From NCBI GenBank assembly GCA_947367415.1, contig CANBEE010000018.1, positions 1 to 17,843 on the forward strand: a DNA stretch of 17,843 nucleotides, read 5' to 3'. The translations under genes were made by a program, and so were the position numbers. This stretch comes from an uncultured Bacteroidales bacterium. GTDB taxonomy: Bacteria > Bacteroidota > Bacteroidia > Bacteroidales > Bacteroidaceae. Positions 6,613 to 13,401 of this stretch are shown in pieces. The stretch's first letter is position 1; every line of letters begins with the position of its first letter. Under the pieces are notes generated by a model. The model did not search any database. It was not told the DNA's origin and was given only the letters and a program-made list of their open reading frames with translations.

Positions 6613-6643
6613 ACTCTCAACCCTCAACCATCAACCTTCAACC
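6585..6643 (+). repeat. Heptanucleotide tandem array abutting the ATPase start
   Basis: Eight consecutive 7-bp units run from 6585: GCCCTCA twice, then ACCATAA, ACCATCA, ACTCTCA, ACCCTCA, ACCATCA and ACCTTCA, ending with ACC three bases before the ATG at 6647. The array occupies the place where a promoter or ribosome binding site for the ATPase gene would be expected. Confidence 0.85.
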
Positions 6644-6646
6644 AAA

Positions 6647-7414
6647 ATGCTTAACCTCCGTGACCTCTATATAGGCTATAGCGAAGATGACAAACGTCAT
6701 ATCGTGGCCGAGACCCTCAATGCTACGTTGTCGCGTGGCGTGCTCACCTGTCTGATTGGAGCAAATGGAGTGGGCAAGTCTACTCTGATGCGTACGATGG
6801 CTGCATTCCAACCTCCATTGCGTGGGGATGTTTGCATTGATGGTAAGCCTATCGGTGAATATTCGGCCAAAGAGCTTTCGGAGCGTATCGGTGTGGTGCT
6901 CACAGAGAAGAATATGCCTGCCGACCTTACCATTGAAGAGGTGGTAGGTTTGGGCCGTTCGCCCTATACTAACTTCTGGGGCTCACTATCGAAGGAGGAC
7001 AGTAGAATTGTCGATGAGGCCATTGCCCTTGTTGGAATAGAATCTCTGCGCCATCGCAAAATCTATCAGGTGAGCGATGGAGAGAGGCAGAAAGCCATGA
7101 TAGCCAAGGCGCTCGCCCAGCAGACTCCCGTCATCTTCCTCGACGAGCCCACTGCCTTTCTCGATTACCCGAGCAAGATTGCTATGATGCAGTTGTTGCG
7201 TCGGCTTGCCCATGAGCAACAGAAACTTATCGTGCTCTCTACGCACGATTTGGAGATTGCTTTTCAGACGGTCGATGTGATTTGGTTGCTACAGCAGACT
7301 GGATTACATGCAGGCACGCTTGACGAGCTTTCACGTAGTGGAGTAATCTCGGCTTTTCTCGACAGTGACGAACTGTACTATGATGCCCAGGCGCATCGTA
7401 TCATTTTAAGATAA
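6647..7414 (+). CDS. ABC transporter ATPase, FecE/BtuD-like (iron-siderophore or cobalamin type)
   Basis: The 255-residue cytoplasmic ATPase subunit has Walker A GANGVGKS at 38-45, a Q-loop region replaced by VVLTEKN (about 83-89), the signature as VSDGE at 142-146, Walker B VIFLDEP at 162-168 and the switch histidine H200 in STHD. The order and the VSDGERQK signature fit the FecE/BtuD/HmuV class that energises uptake of iron complexes, haem or cobalamin through a FecCD-type permease and a binding protein. No permease or binding-protein gene lies nearby, so it is an orphan here and its partner must be elsewhere. The ATG at 6647 directly follows a heptad array, leaving no ordinary ribosome binding site. 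The porin-like gene starts 29 bases after the stop and may share the transcript. Confidence 0.88.
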   Translation: MLNLRDLYIGYSEDDKRHIVAETLNATLSRGVLTCLIGANGVGKSTLMRTMAAFQPPLRGDVCIDGKPIGEYSAKELSERIGVVLTEKNMPADLTIEEVVGLGRSPYTNFWGSLSKEDSRIVDEAIALVGIESLRHRKIYQVSDGERQKAMIAKALAQQTPVIFLDEPTAFLDYPSKIAMMQLLRRLAHEQQKLIVLSTHDLEIAFQTVDVIWLLQQTGLHAGTLDELSRSGVISAFLDSDELYYDAQAHRIILR

Positions 7415-7443
7415 ATATATAGGATATTAATACTTGAAATACA

Positions 7444-8781
7444 ATGAAACGTTTATTTATTAGTAGTGTGTTTGCGCTGTCTGCCTTGGCTGGCTACGCG
7501 CAGGACAAGGCCGTTAAGGCCGAGGTGTATGGATTCGTGCGTAACTATTTCACGTATGATTCGCGTAGCTGCGTGCAATCCAATGAGGGACTCTTCAATA
7601 TGCTCCCCAATGATGTGAACTATGGTGCCAATGGCTATGACTTGAATGCCATTCCCTCGGTGCGCTTTCTCTCCATGACCACACGCTTTGGTATCAACGT
7701 CAGTGGTCCCGAGATTTGGGGCGCCAAGTCTTCTGCCAAGATTGAGTCGGACTTCTGTGGAGCCTCTTCGGGTACAGCATTCAACCTGCGCATCCGTCAG
7801 GCATATACGAAGCTGGCTTGGGACAACTCCGATTTGCTTGTAGGCCAGGCATGGCATCCCATGTCGGGCGATTTGATGCCCGAGGTGTTCAGCTTGGCTA
7901 CAGGAGCACCCTTCAACCCCTTTAACCGTTCTCCGCAAGTGCGCTACAACTATGCTCCCGTAAAGGGACTTAGCTTTACAGCTGCTGCTCTCTATCAGTA
8001 TCAGTATGGCTCGGTGGGCCTTGATGGCAAGACCTCAAACGTGTATTCACGCAATGCTATCGTACCTGAGCTCTTTATAGGAATGACAGCCAAGGGCAAG
8101 CATCTCACGGGAGGTTTTGGCGTGAACGCTTCAACTATTGCTCCACGTGTGGTGGCTAATGATATGCGTGTAGACGAGCGCTTGACTAGTTACTCGGCTA
8201 TGGTATTCGGGTCGCTCAAGGTGGATGACCTCTCGGTGCGTGCCAAGGCTGTTTACGGACAGAATACCTCTCACATGCAGCAACCTACAGGCTTTGGCGT
8301 TGTTGAAGTATTTGACAACGGTGTTTATAACTACGAGCCTATGCAGCTTGGTTCGGCATGGATAACCATGATGTATGGTAAGAAGTTGCGTTATGGCTTC
8401 TTTGCTGGTTGGATGAAGAATTATGGTTCGGCAGGGGAGGACTTCATTACAAATGGTGTTGTTGGACAGAATAAGGATGGTAGCGATATCTATATGGTTG
8501 AGGTCGATAAGAAGATTCCTAATTCAGCCTTTGTGTCTCGTAATAATATTGATTATGCGAAGAACACTGGTATGGGGCAGGCATTCCGTTTCTCGCCCAT
8601 CGTGACTTATAAAGTGGAGAACATGCAGATAGGTATAGAATATGAGCATACAGCAGTTGCTTACGGAAACTATAAGTTAAATATGAATGAGTATCCTAAG
8701 AACTATACCGACGGTACGGTGGGTGATACCCATTGGGTGGCCAACCACCGCATCTGTGTGATGGTGAAGTACGACTTCTAA
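7444..8781 (+). CDS. Outer-membrane beta-barrel, porin-like protein
   Basis: The protein has 445 residues. A signal peptide (about 1-19, cleaved after GYA) is followed by alternating hydrophobic/aromatic strands such as VRFLSMTTRFGINVSG and FNLRIRQAYTKLAW. It ends in YDF, the terminal phenylalanine usual for barrels inserted by the BAM machinery. The RQAY and LVGQAWHPM segments resemble DcaP-like porins common in Bacteroidetes, so passive solute uptake is likely. The substrate cannot be told from sequence. There is no plug domain or TonB box, so it is not a TonB-dependent receptor, and no SusD-like partner is nearby. Its TAA overlaps the ATG of the next gene by one base (TAATG). Confidence 0.82.
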   Translation: MKRLFISSVFALSALAGYAQDKAVKAEVYGFVRNYFTYDSRSCVQSNEGLFNMLPNDVNYGANGYDLNAIPSVRFLSMTTRFGINVSGPEIWGAKSSAKIESDFCGASSGTAFNLRIRQAYTKLAWDNSDLLVGQAWHPMSGDLMPEVFSLATGAPFNPFNRSPQVRYNYAPVKGLSFTAAALYQYQYGSVGLDGKTSNVYSRNAIVPELFIGMTAKGKHLTGGFGVNASTIAPRVVANDMRVDERLTSYSAMVFGSLKVDDLSVRAKAVYGQNTSHMQQPTGFGVVEVFDNGVYNYEPMQLGSAWITMMYGKKLRYGFFAGWMKNYGSAGEDFITNGVVGQNKDGSDIYMVEVDKKIPNSAFVSRNNIDYAKNTGMGQAFRFSPIVTYKVENMQIGIEYEHTAVAYGNYKLNMNEYPKNYTDGTVGDTHWVANHRICVMVKYDF

Positions 8782-9842
8782 TGGATACGCTCAGTGCTCA
8801 AAGCCCAACGCTCAACTTGATTGAGTGCGTGCCCAACTTCAGTGAGGGACGCAACATCGATACCATCAACGCCATCGCCGAGTCAATACGCTCGGTCGAT
8901 GGCGTTCGAGTACTGCATATAGATCGTGGCGAAGCTGCCAACCGTACGGTGATTACCTTCGTGGGGCCTGCGCAGGATGTGGTGGAGGCGGCATTCCGTA
9001 TGGTGAAGCGTGCCGCCGAACTCATCGACATGCGCCTCCATCAGGGCGAGCATCCGCGCATAGGGGCTACCGATGTGCTTCCTCTTATTCCTTTGAAGAA
9101 TATCACGCTTGCTGAGTGTGCTGAGTTGGCTCGCAAACTAGCCGAGCGCATATACCGAGAACTGCATATCCCTACCTATTGCTACGAGGCTGCAGCCTTT
9201 TGTCCTGAACATGCCAACCTTGCCGATTGTCGCCGTGGCGAGTATGAGGGCTTGCGCGAAAAGATGGGTAATCCTGTGATGCGACCCGACTTTGGTGGTG
9301 AGACGTACACAGATAATGCAGCTCGCTCGGGAGCAACGGTAGTAGGTGCACGCAATTTCCTGATTGCCGTAAACTTCAATCTCAATACCTCATCGAGCGA
9401 TGTCGCTTCAGCGATTGCTTCACGCGTTAGAGCCAGCGGTGAGGTGTGTCGTGATGCTGAGGGTAATGCTTTGCGCGATGCAGAGGGTAGGGTGGTGCGT
9501 CGCCCCGGACTGCTGCGTGGATGCAAGGCAATAGGTTGGTATATTGAAGAATATGGCTGTGCCCAAGTGTCGATGAATATCAATGACGTAGCACTCTGTC
9601 CCATTCACTTGGCCTACGAGACGGTATGTCAGGTTGCTCGCGAACATGGTGTCGAGGTTACGGGCACGGAACTCATAGGCCTTATCCCCGAAGGCTGTAT
9701 GGTTGAGGCTGGGCACTACTTTGCAGAGAAAAAATCTGTAGCCTATACCAATAAGGCAGACTTAGTTGCGATAGCAGTCAGTGCTATGCACATGGACGAC
9801 CTATGCCCCTTTGATGTGGAAAAAAAAGTGCTGGTAGTATAA
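8781..9842 (+). CDS. ftcD: Glutamate formimidoyltransferase (FTCD N-terminal type)
   Basis: The protein (353 residues) transfers the formimino group of N-formimino-L-glutamate to tetrahydrofolate in histidine breakdown. It shows the hallmark start LIECVPNFSEG and the catalytic-site segment GEHPRIGATDVLPLIP with H91, which matches the catalytic histidine of the animal enzyme. GWYIEEYG and QVSMNIND mark the C-terminal subdomain. Only the transferase part is present; the cyclodeaminase is not fused. The ATG at 8781 overlaps the porin stop (TAATG), suggesting translational coupling. An upstream in-frame ATG at 8733 would lie inside the porin gene and is rejected. Residues 3-12 (about TLSAQSPTLN) are extra relative to the usual start and are encoded by a 7-bp repeat. 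No other histidine-utilisation gene is in the window, an unusual setting for ftcD. Confidence 0.92.
   Translation: MDTLSAQSPTLNLIECVPNFSEGRNIDTINAIAESIRSVDGVRVLHIDRGEAANRTVITFVGPAQDVVEAAFRMVKRAAELIDMRLHQGEHPRIGATDVLPLIPLKNITLAECAELARKLAERIYRELHIPTYCYEAAAFCPEHANLADCRRGEYEGLREKMGNPVMRPDFGGETYTDNAARSGATVVGARNFLIAVNFNLNTSSSDVASAIASRVRASGEVCRDAEGNALRDAEGRVVRRPGLLRGCKAIGWYIEEYGCAQVSMNINDVALCPIHLAYETVCQVAREHGVEVTGTELIGLIPEGCMVEAGHYFAEKKSVAYTNKADLVAIAVSAMHMDDLCPFDVEKKVLVV
8789..8816 (+). repeat. Heptad repeat forming the N-terminal codons of ftcD
   Basis: Four 7-bp units stand in tandem: GCTCAGT, GCTCAAA, GCCCAAC and GCTCAAC. They lie between the start codon and the first conserved codons (LIECVPNF) of ftcD. 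Confidence 0.65.
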
Positions 9843-9859
9843 GTCTTATAGAGATAAGC

Positions 9860-9904
9860 AAAAATAAGAGGGTGTGCCCGACGGTACACCCTCTTTTCTT
9901 TTTA
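9860..9904. terminator. Bidirectional intrinsic terminator between ftcD and mgtE
   Basis: AAGAGGGTGTGCC (9866-9878) pairs with GGTACACCCTCTT (9883-9895) around a CGAC loop, with one G-U/A wobble. T-rich sequence follows on the plus strand (TTTTCTTTTT) and an A-run precedes, giving a U-rich tail on the minus strand too. It therefore serves both convergent genes. Confidence 0.88.
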
Positions 9905-9926
9905 TATTCTATGCTCTATGCCTTTG

Positions 9927-11285
9927 TCAGGCCAACCAAACGGTGATGCCCATGTAGATGAGCATACCGATGACGTCGTTGGTGATGGAGATAAAGGGAC
10001 CGGTAGCAATGGCAGGGTCTATCTTGAGCTTTTCCAGTGTCATGGGAACAAAGGTGCCGAAGAGGGCGGCAAACATCACCACGCAGAAGAGCGAGAGGCT
10101 CACCGAGTAGGTGGCGGGCGACCCTACACCATAGCGCCACCAGTTGTAACCAAATACGGCGAGCGATATGATGGCAGCATTGAGGAGCGACACGAGCGAC
10201 TCCTTCAGTATCAGGCGGCCCGTATTGCTGATGTCGAGCGAGTTGTTGGCAAGGCCCTGCACCACAATAGCTGATGATTGGGTACCTACGTTACCACCCG
10301 TAGCACCGATGAGGGGGATGAAGAGCGCCATTTCGGGATATTGGGCAAACACGCCGTCGAAGAGACCCAGGATGGCCGAAGTGCCCAATCCGCCCACCAT
10401 ACCGATGAGCAGCCAGGGGAGACGTGCGCGGGTTTGCTTCATTATGCTGTCGTCGCTCTCCACATCCTGCGAGAGACCTGATGCCAACTGGTAGTCACGC
10501 TCAGCAAGTTCGCGCATCTCGTCCATGACGTCGTCGACGGTAATCTGTCCCACAAGGCGGCCTATGCTATCGATGACGGGTACCGACACGAGGTTGTACT
10601 TCTCGATGAGCTGCACCACCTCCTCCACGGGAGTGTCTACATGGATACTGATGAGGTCGCGGTCCATCACATGCTTCACCTTCGACACCGAGGGGTTGGT
10701 AATCATCTTCTTCAGCGGGAATACACCCTGCAGACGCTCCTCGTCGTCGACCACGTATACGTTGTATATCTCGTCGCGGTCCTCGGCCTGGAGGCGCATC
10801 TCGCGCAAGCAGTCGGGCATGGACCAGTTCTCATTCACAATCACCATCTCGGTGCCCATGATACCACCGGCGGTATCCTCATCATACTTGAGCAGGTCTA
10901 CGATGTCGCCTGCCTGCTCTATGTCCTCGATGTGGGCAAGCACCTCTTCCTGCTTCTCCTCGTCCATGTCGCGGATGATGTCTACAGCATCGTCCGTATC
11001 CATGTAGTCGATAAACTTCTTGGCGATGGTCTCTGAGGGCACCTCTTCGAGGAGTTCGTTACGGGCATCCTCGTCCATCTCGATGAGCACGTCGGCAGCA
11101 TCCTCGCCTTCGAGCAGGTGATAGATGTAGCGGGCATCCTCTATCGACATGTCGTCGCACATCTCGGCGATGTCGGCAGGGTGCATCTCGTCGAGCCTGC
11201 GCTTCAGCTCTTCAGTCTGCTTCTCGGCTACGAGCTGCTCTATCTGCTCTATGTATTCACGGGTGAGTATTACGGAATCTTTCAT
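9927..11285 (-). CDS. mgtE: Magnesium transporter MgtE
   Basis: The 452-residue inner-membrane Mg2+ channel/transporter shows the full family layout. A cytosolic N domain of acidic helices (about 1-135; ADIAEMCDDM and repeated GEDAADVL-type segments) comes first. Two CBS domains follow (about 140-200 and 203-262; VPVIDSIGRLVGQITVDD in the second), then a plug helix and five membrane helices (about 288-452). The pore signatures IPLIGATGGNVGTQSS (323-338) and DPAIATGPFISITNDVIG (423-440) are intact, including the pore aspartate of the second motif. The ATG at 11285 is preceded by AGAGGAACG, one of the few purine-rich ribosome sites in the window. ksgA lies upstream on the same strand, separated by 94 bases holding a nonamer repeat; co-transcription is likely. 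The gene ends at the bidirectional terminator shared with ftcD. Confidence 0.97.
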   Translation of the reverse strand: MKDSVILTREYIEQIEQLVAEKQTEELKRRLDEMHPADIAEMCDDMSIEDARYIYHLLEGEDAADVLIEMDEDARNELLEEVPSETIAKKFIDYMDTDDAVDIIRDMDEEKQEEVLAHIEDIEQAGDIVDLLKYDEDTAGGIMGTEMVIVNENWSMPDCLREMRLQAEDRDEIYNVYVVDDEERLQGVFPLKKMITNPSVSKVKHVMDRDLISIHVDTPVEEVVQLIEKYNLVSVPVIDSIGRLVGQITVDDVMDEMRELAERDYQLASGLSQDVESDDSIMKQTRARLPWLLIGMVGGLGTSAILGLFDGVFAQYPEMALFIPLIGATGGNVGTQSSAIVVQGLANNSLDISNTGRLILKESLVSLLNAAIISLAVFGYNWWRYGVGSPATYSVSLSLFCVVMFAALFGTFVPMTLEKLKIDPAIATGPFISITNDVIGMLIYMGITVWLA

Positions 11286-11303
11286 CGTTCCTCTTTCTTT
11301 GTT

Positions 11304-11345
11304 TCTGAGAACTCGGAGAACTCTGAGTGCTCTGAGTACTCTGAT
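11304..11345. repeat. Nonamer repeat just upstream of mgtE
   Basis: On the plus strand the 9-bp units are TCTGAGAAC, TCGGAGAAC, TCTGAGTGC, TCTGAGTAC and a truncated TCTGAT. They are the same family as the units inside the kinase gene and near pepD. The array ends 19 bases ahead of the mgtE start codon, in the ksgA-mgtE gap. Confidence 0.8.
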
Positions 11346-11379
11346 AAATCAAACTATCTTATTATCAGCGATACTTGCA

Positions 11380-12180
11380 TCACCCCTCCTTGGGAGGGGC
11401 AGGGGGGAGGCCATCTATCATCTTCGTCAGCTCCACAAAGTCGGCCACCGAGAGTTGCTCGGGGCGTTTGTTGAATATCTCATTGGCCAGTATGGGATGT
11501 CCTGCCGGCACGATGGGCTTGATGGAGTTGCGCAGGGTCTTGCGGCGTTGGTTAAAGGTGGTCTTCACCACACGCTTGAAGAGGGCTTCGTCGCACCCCA
11601 AGTCGGTGACCTCGTTGCGGCGCATGGCGATGACGGCGCTCTTAACCTTGGGTGGTGGGTTAAAGACGTTCTCATTCACTGTGAACAGATACTCCACGTC
11701 GTACCAAGCCTGCACCAGCACACTCAGGATGCCGTAGGTCTTGCTGCCCGGTGAGGCTGCCAATCGCTGCGCCACCTCGCGCTGTATCATACCTGTACAC
11801 AAGGGGATGCGGTCTTTGTTGTCGAGCATCTTGAAGAATATCTGACTCGAGATATTGTAGGGGTAGTTACCGGTGAGCACGAAGGGGTTGCCGTCAAACA
11901 AGTGGTCCAGATGCATCTTCAGGAAATCGTCCTCGATGATATGCTCCTCCAGCTCGGGATAGTGTGCACGCAGGTAGGCCACCGACTCGAAGTCGATTTC
12001 CACCACGTTTACCGTACGCTCTTTGGTGATGAGGAACTGGGTGAGGACACCCATGCCGGGCCCTACCTCAAGGATGGGTAGCGAGGGACACTTGTCGACA
12101 GTATCTGCTATGGCTTTCGCTATGGAAAGGTCTTTCAGAAAGTGCTGTCCCAGAAATTTCTTGGGCTTTACCTGTTTCAT
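11380..12180 (-). CDS. ksgA: 16S rRNA dimethyladenosine transferase (RsmA/KsgA)
   Basis: The 266-residue SAM-dependent enzyme makes the N6-dimethyl adenosine pair near the 3' end of 16S rRNA during small-subunit assembly. It shows the GQHFL start motif (11-15), the SAM-binding loop EVGPGMGVLT (38-47), the acidic EID at 61-63 and the catalytic NYPYNISS segment (105-112). The FNQRRKTLRNS stretch near the C-terminus is standard. The last residues, GLPPAPPKEG, are not typical of the family. They are encoded by a GC-rich stretch with a small hairpin (11383-11399) that looks like intergenic repeat material, so the original stop may have been lost or moved. Transcription probably starts from the divergent promoter at 12237-12244. 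Confidence 0.96.
   Translation of the reverse strand: MKQVKPKKFLGQHFLKDLSIAKAIADTVDKCPSLPILEVGPGMGVLTQFLITKERTVNVVEIDFESVAYLRAHYPELEEHIIEDDFLKMHLDHLFDGNPFVLTGNYPYNISSQIFFKMLDNKDRIPLCTGMIQREVAQRLAASPGSKTYGILSVLVQAWYDVEYLFTVNENVFNPPPKVKSAVIAMRRNEVTDLGCDEALFKRVVKTTFNQRRKTLRNSIKPIVPAGHPILANEIFNKRPEQLSVADFVELTKMIDGLPPAPPKEG
11383..11399. other. Small perfect hairpin at the 3' end of ksgA
   Basis: CCCCTCC (11383-11389) and GGAGGGG (11393-11399) form a 7-bp stem with a three-base loop. The hairpin lies inside the last codons of ksgA, within a pyrimidine/purine-biased stretch extending to about 11412. No T-run follows on the minus strand. Confidence 0.55.
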
Positions 12181-12236
12181 TCCGTTTATAACTTATACCG
12201 TCGTCCATACTTTGTTTAATTATCTCAAATTTTTCA

Positions 12237-12244
12237 CAAAGATA
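12237..12244 (-). promoter_or_regulatory. -7 box of the ksgA(-mgtE) transcript
   Basis: On the minus strand this reads TATCTTTG, an exact match to TAnnTTTG, about 57 bases upstream of the ksgA ATG. No clear TTG is found 19-21 bp further upstream. The -33 region overlaps the opposing promoter at 12246-12275, so the two may compete. Confidence 0.55.
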
Positions 12245-12245
12245 G

Positions 12246-12275
12246 TTGTTTATTCGCTCGTTTGCGCTATCTTTG
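12246..12275 (+). promoter_or_regulatory. Promoter of the flippase-like gene
   Basis: TTG at 12246-12248 and TATCTTTG at 12268-12275 are 19 bp apart. The spacer contains CTCGTTTGCG, recalling the CTCGCTTATCCG spacer of the promoter at 4261-4291. It is back to back with the ksgA -7 box. Confidence 0.65.
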
Positions 12276-12308
12276 TCTTGAATTTGTTACAAAAGTAAGC
12301 AAATCCTT

Positions 12309-13319
12309 TTGAAAACAGGCAAAAGTGTGGAAAAGATTTTGAAAAATATCGCGAAGATAGCCCTCCCACTGCTCATTGCAGGAGTGCTCCTCTTCTATAT
12401 GTATCGTGACTTTGATTTCTCGGAGGCGAAGCGTATCTTCCTGCACGAGATGAATGTGTGGTGGCTGCTGGCCTCGCTCGTGCCCATAACGCTGAGTCAT
12501 GTGATGCGCGGTCTGCGCTGGCTCATCACCCTTGAACCGCTGGGCTATAAGCCCAAGAAGGGCGACAGCATCGACTCCATCTTCATTGCCTACGCCTCCA
12601 ATGTGGTGATACCGCGTGTGGGCGAGGTGTCGCGTTGCGCAGTGCTGAGCAAGTACGACGGGGTGCCCTTCAGCAAGGCACTGGGCACATTGGTGGCCGA
12701 GCGCCTGGTCGATATGTTGCTGGTGCTGCTCTTCGTGTGTGTGATGCTCCTCACGCAACTTGACGTATTTGTATCGCTCTTTGCGCAGACGGGCACCAAT
12801 GAGGGTGCGCTCACAGCGCTCTTCACCAGCCCTAAGACCTATATTATAATAGCTGTCGCCATCGCCGTATGTGCGCTACTGTGGTTGGGGCTGAAGAAAA
12901 CCAAGTTCTACGCTAAGATAAAGCAGATGGTGCGCGGCTTTGTCGACGGACTGCTCTCGCTCAAAACCATGCACCGCAAAGGATTGTTCTTACTCTATAC
13001 CATTGGTATATGGATAGGCTACTTCCTCGAGTTCTACCTTGCCTTCTTCTGCTTCCCCTTCACGGCAGAGCTGAGCGTGGTGCAGGCGCTGGTGATCTTT
13101 GCTGCCATCAGCTTGGCAATCATCATACCTACCCCCAATGGCGCTGGCCCGTGGCACTTTGTGGTCATCTCCATGATGACGCTCTACGGCGTGTCGCAGA
13201 CCGATGCCTCATCCTTTGCCCTCATCGTACACGCCTTCCAGACACTGGGAGTGATGTGCCTCGGTGCCTATGGATGGGTGGCTTTGCAGGTGAGGAATAA
13301 GAAGAGGGTTGAGAGTTGA
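12309..13319 (+). CDS. Flippase-like integral membrane protein (lysylphosphatidylglycerol synthase TM / UPF0104 family)
   Basis: The protein has about 336 residues and several hydrophobic spans, including about 15-31 (IALPLLIAGVLLFYMYR), 47-60, 130-153, 173-196, 215-237, 258-285 and 305-325. The YRDFDFSEA and PRVGEVSRC segments (the latter after YASNVVIP) are typical of the UPF0104/AglD2-like family, whose members are annotated as flippase-like proteins of unknown substrate. No in-frame ATG occurs before residue 31. Start candidates are TTG 12309 (used here), GTG 12327 and TTG 12339; all keep the first membrane span and none has a convincing ribosome site. The last codons and the TGA come from a pair of 7-bp repeats. 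Its place divergent from ksgA-mgtE and ahead of pepD gives no clear functional hint. Confidence 0.83.
   Translation: MKTGKSVEKILKNIAKIALPLLIAGVLLFYMYRDFDFSEAKRIFLHEMNVWWLLASLVPITLSHVMRGLRWLITLEPLGYKPKKGDSIDSIFIAYASNVVIPRVGEVSRCAVLSKYDGVPFSKALGTLVAERLVDMLLVLLFVCVMLLTQLDVFVSLFAQTGTNEGALTALFTSPKTYIIIAVAIAVCALLWLGLKKTKFYAKIKQMVRGFVDGLLSLKTMHRKGLFLLYTIGIWIGYFLEFYLAFFCFPFTAELSVVQALVIFAAISLAIIIPTPNGAGPWHFVVISMMTLYGVSQTDASSFALIVHAFQTLGVMCLGAYGWVALQVRNKKRVES
13306..13319 (-). repeat. Two heptads supplying the stop codon of the flippase-like gene
   Basis: On the minus strand these are TCAACTC and TCAACCC, the same units found in the array at 6585-6643. On the plus strand the second copy ends in TTGA, and its TGA (13317-13319) is the stop codon of the flippase-like gene. 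Confidence 0.6.
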
Positions 13320-13339
13320 TAGTAAAATGAAACGAGAAT

Positions 13340-13372
13340 TCTGAGTACTCCAAGAAACACGGGTACTCTGAT
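13340..13372. repeat. Degenerate nonamer repeat upstream of pepD
   Basis: The units are TCTGAGTAC, TCCAAGAAA, CACGGGTAC and TCTGAT. The 3' end GTACTCTGAT is shared exactly with the copy at 11304-11345. It lies about 30 bases ahead of the pepD start, where no TAnnTTTG promoter is seen. Confidence 0.65.
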
Positions 13373-13401
13373 ATATAAAATTCTAAAAAAGAAAAAGAAC
13401 C

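Noticed and set aside
7444..8781. TonB-dependent receptor
   Set aside because: At 445 residues it is too short, and no plug domain, TonB box or SusD partner is visible; a porin-like barrel fits.
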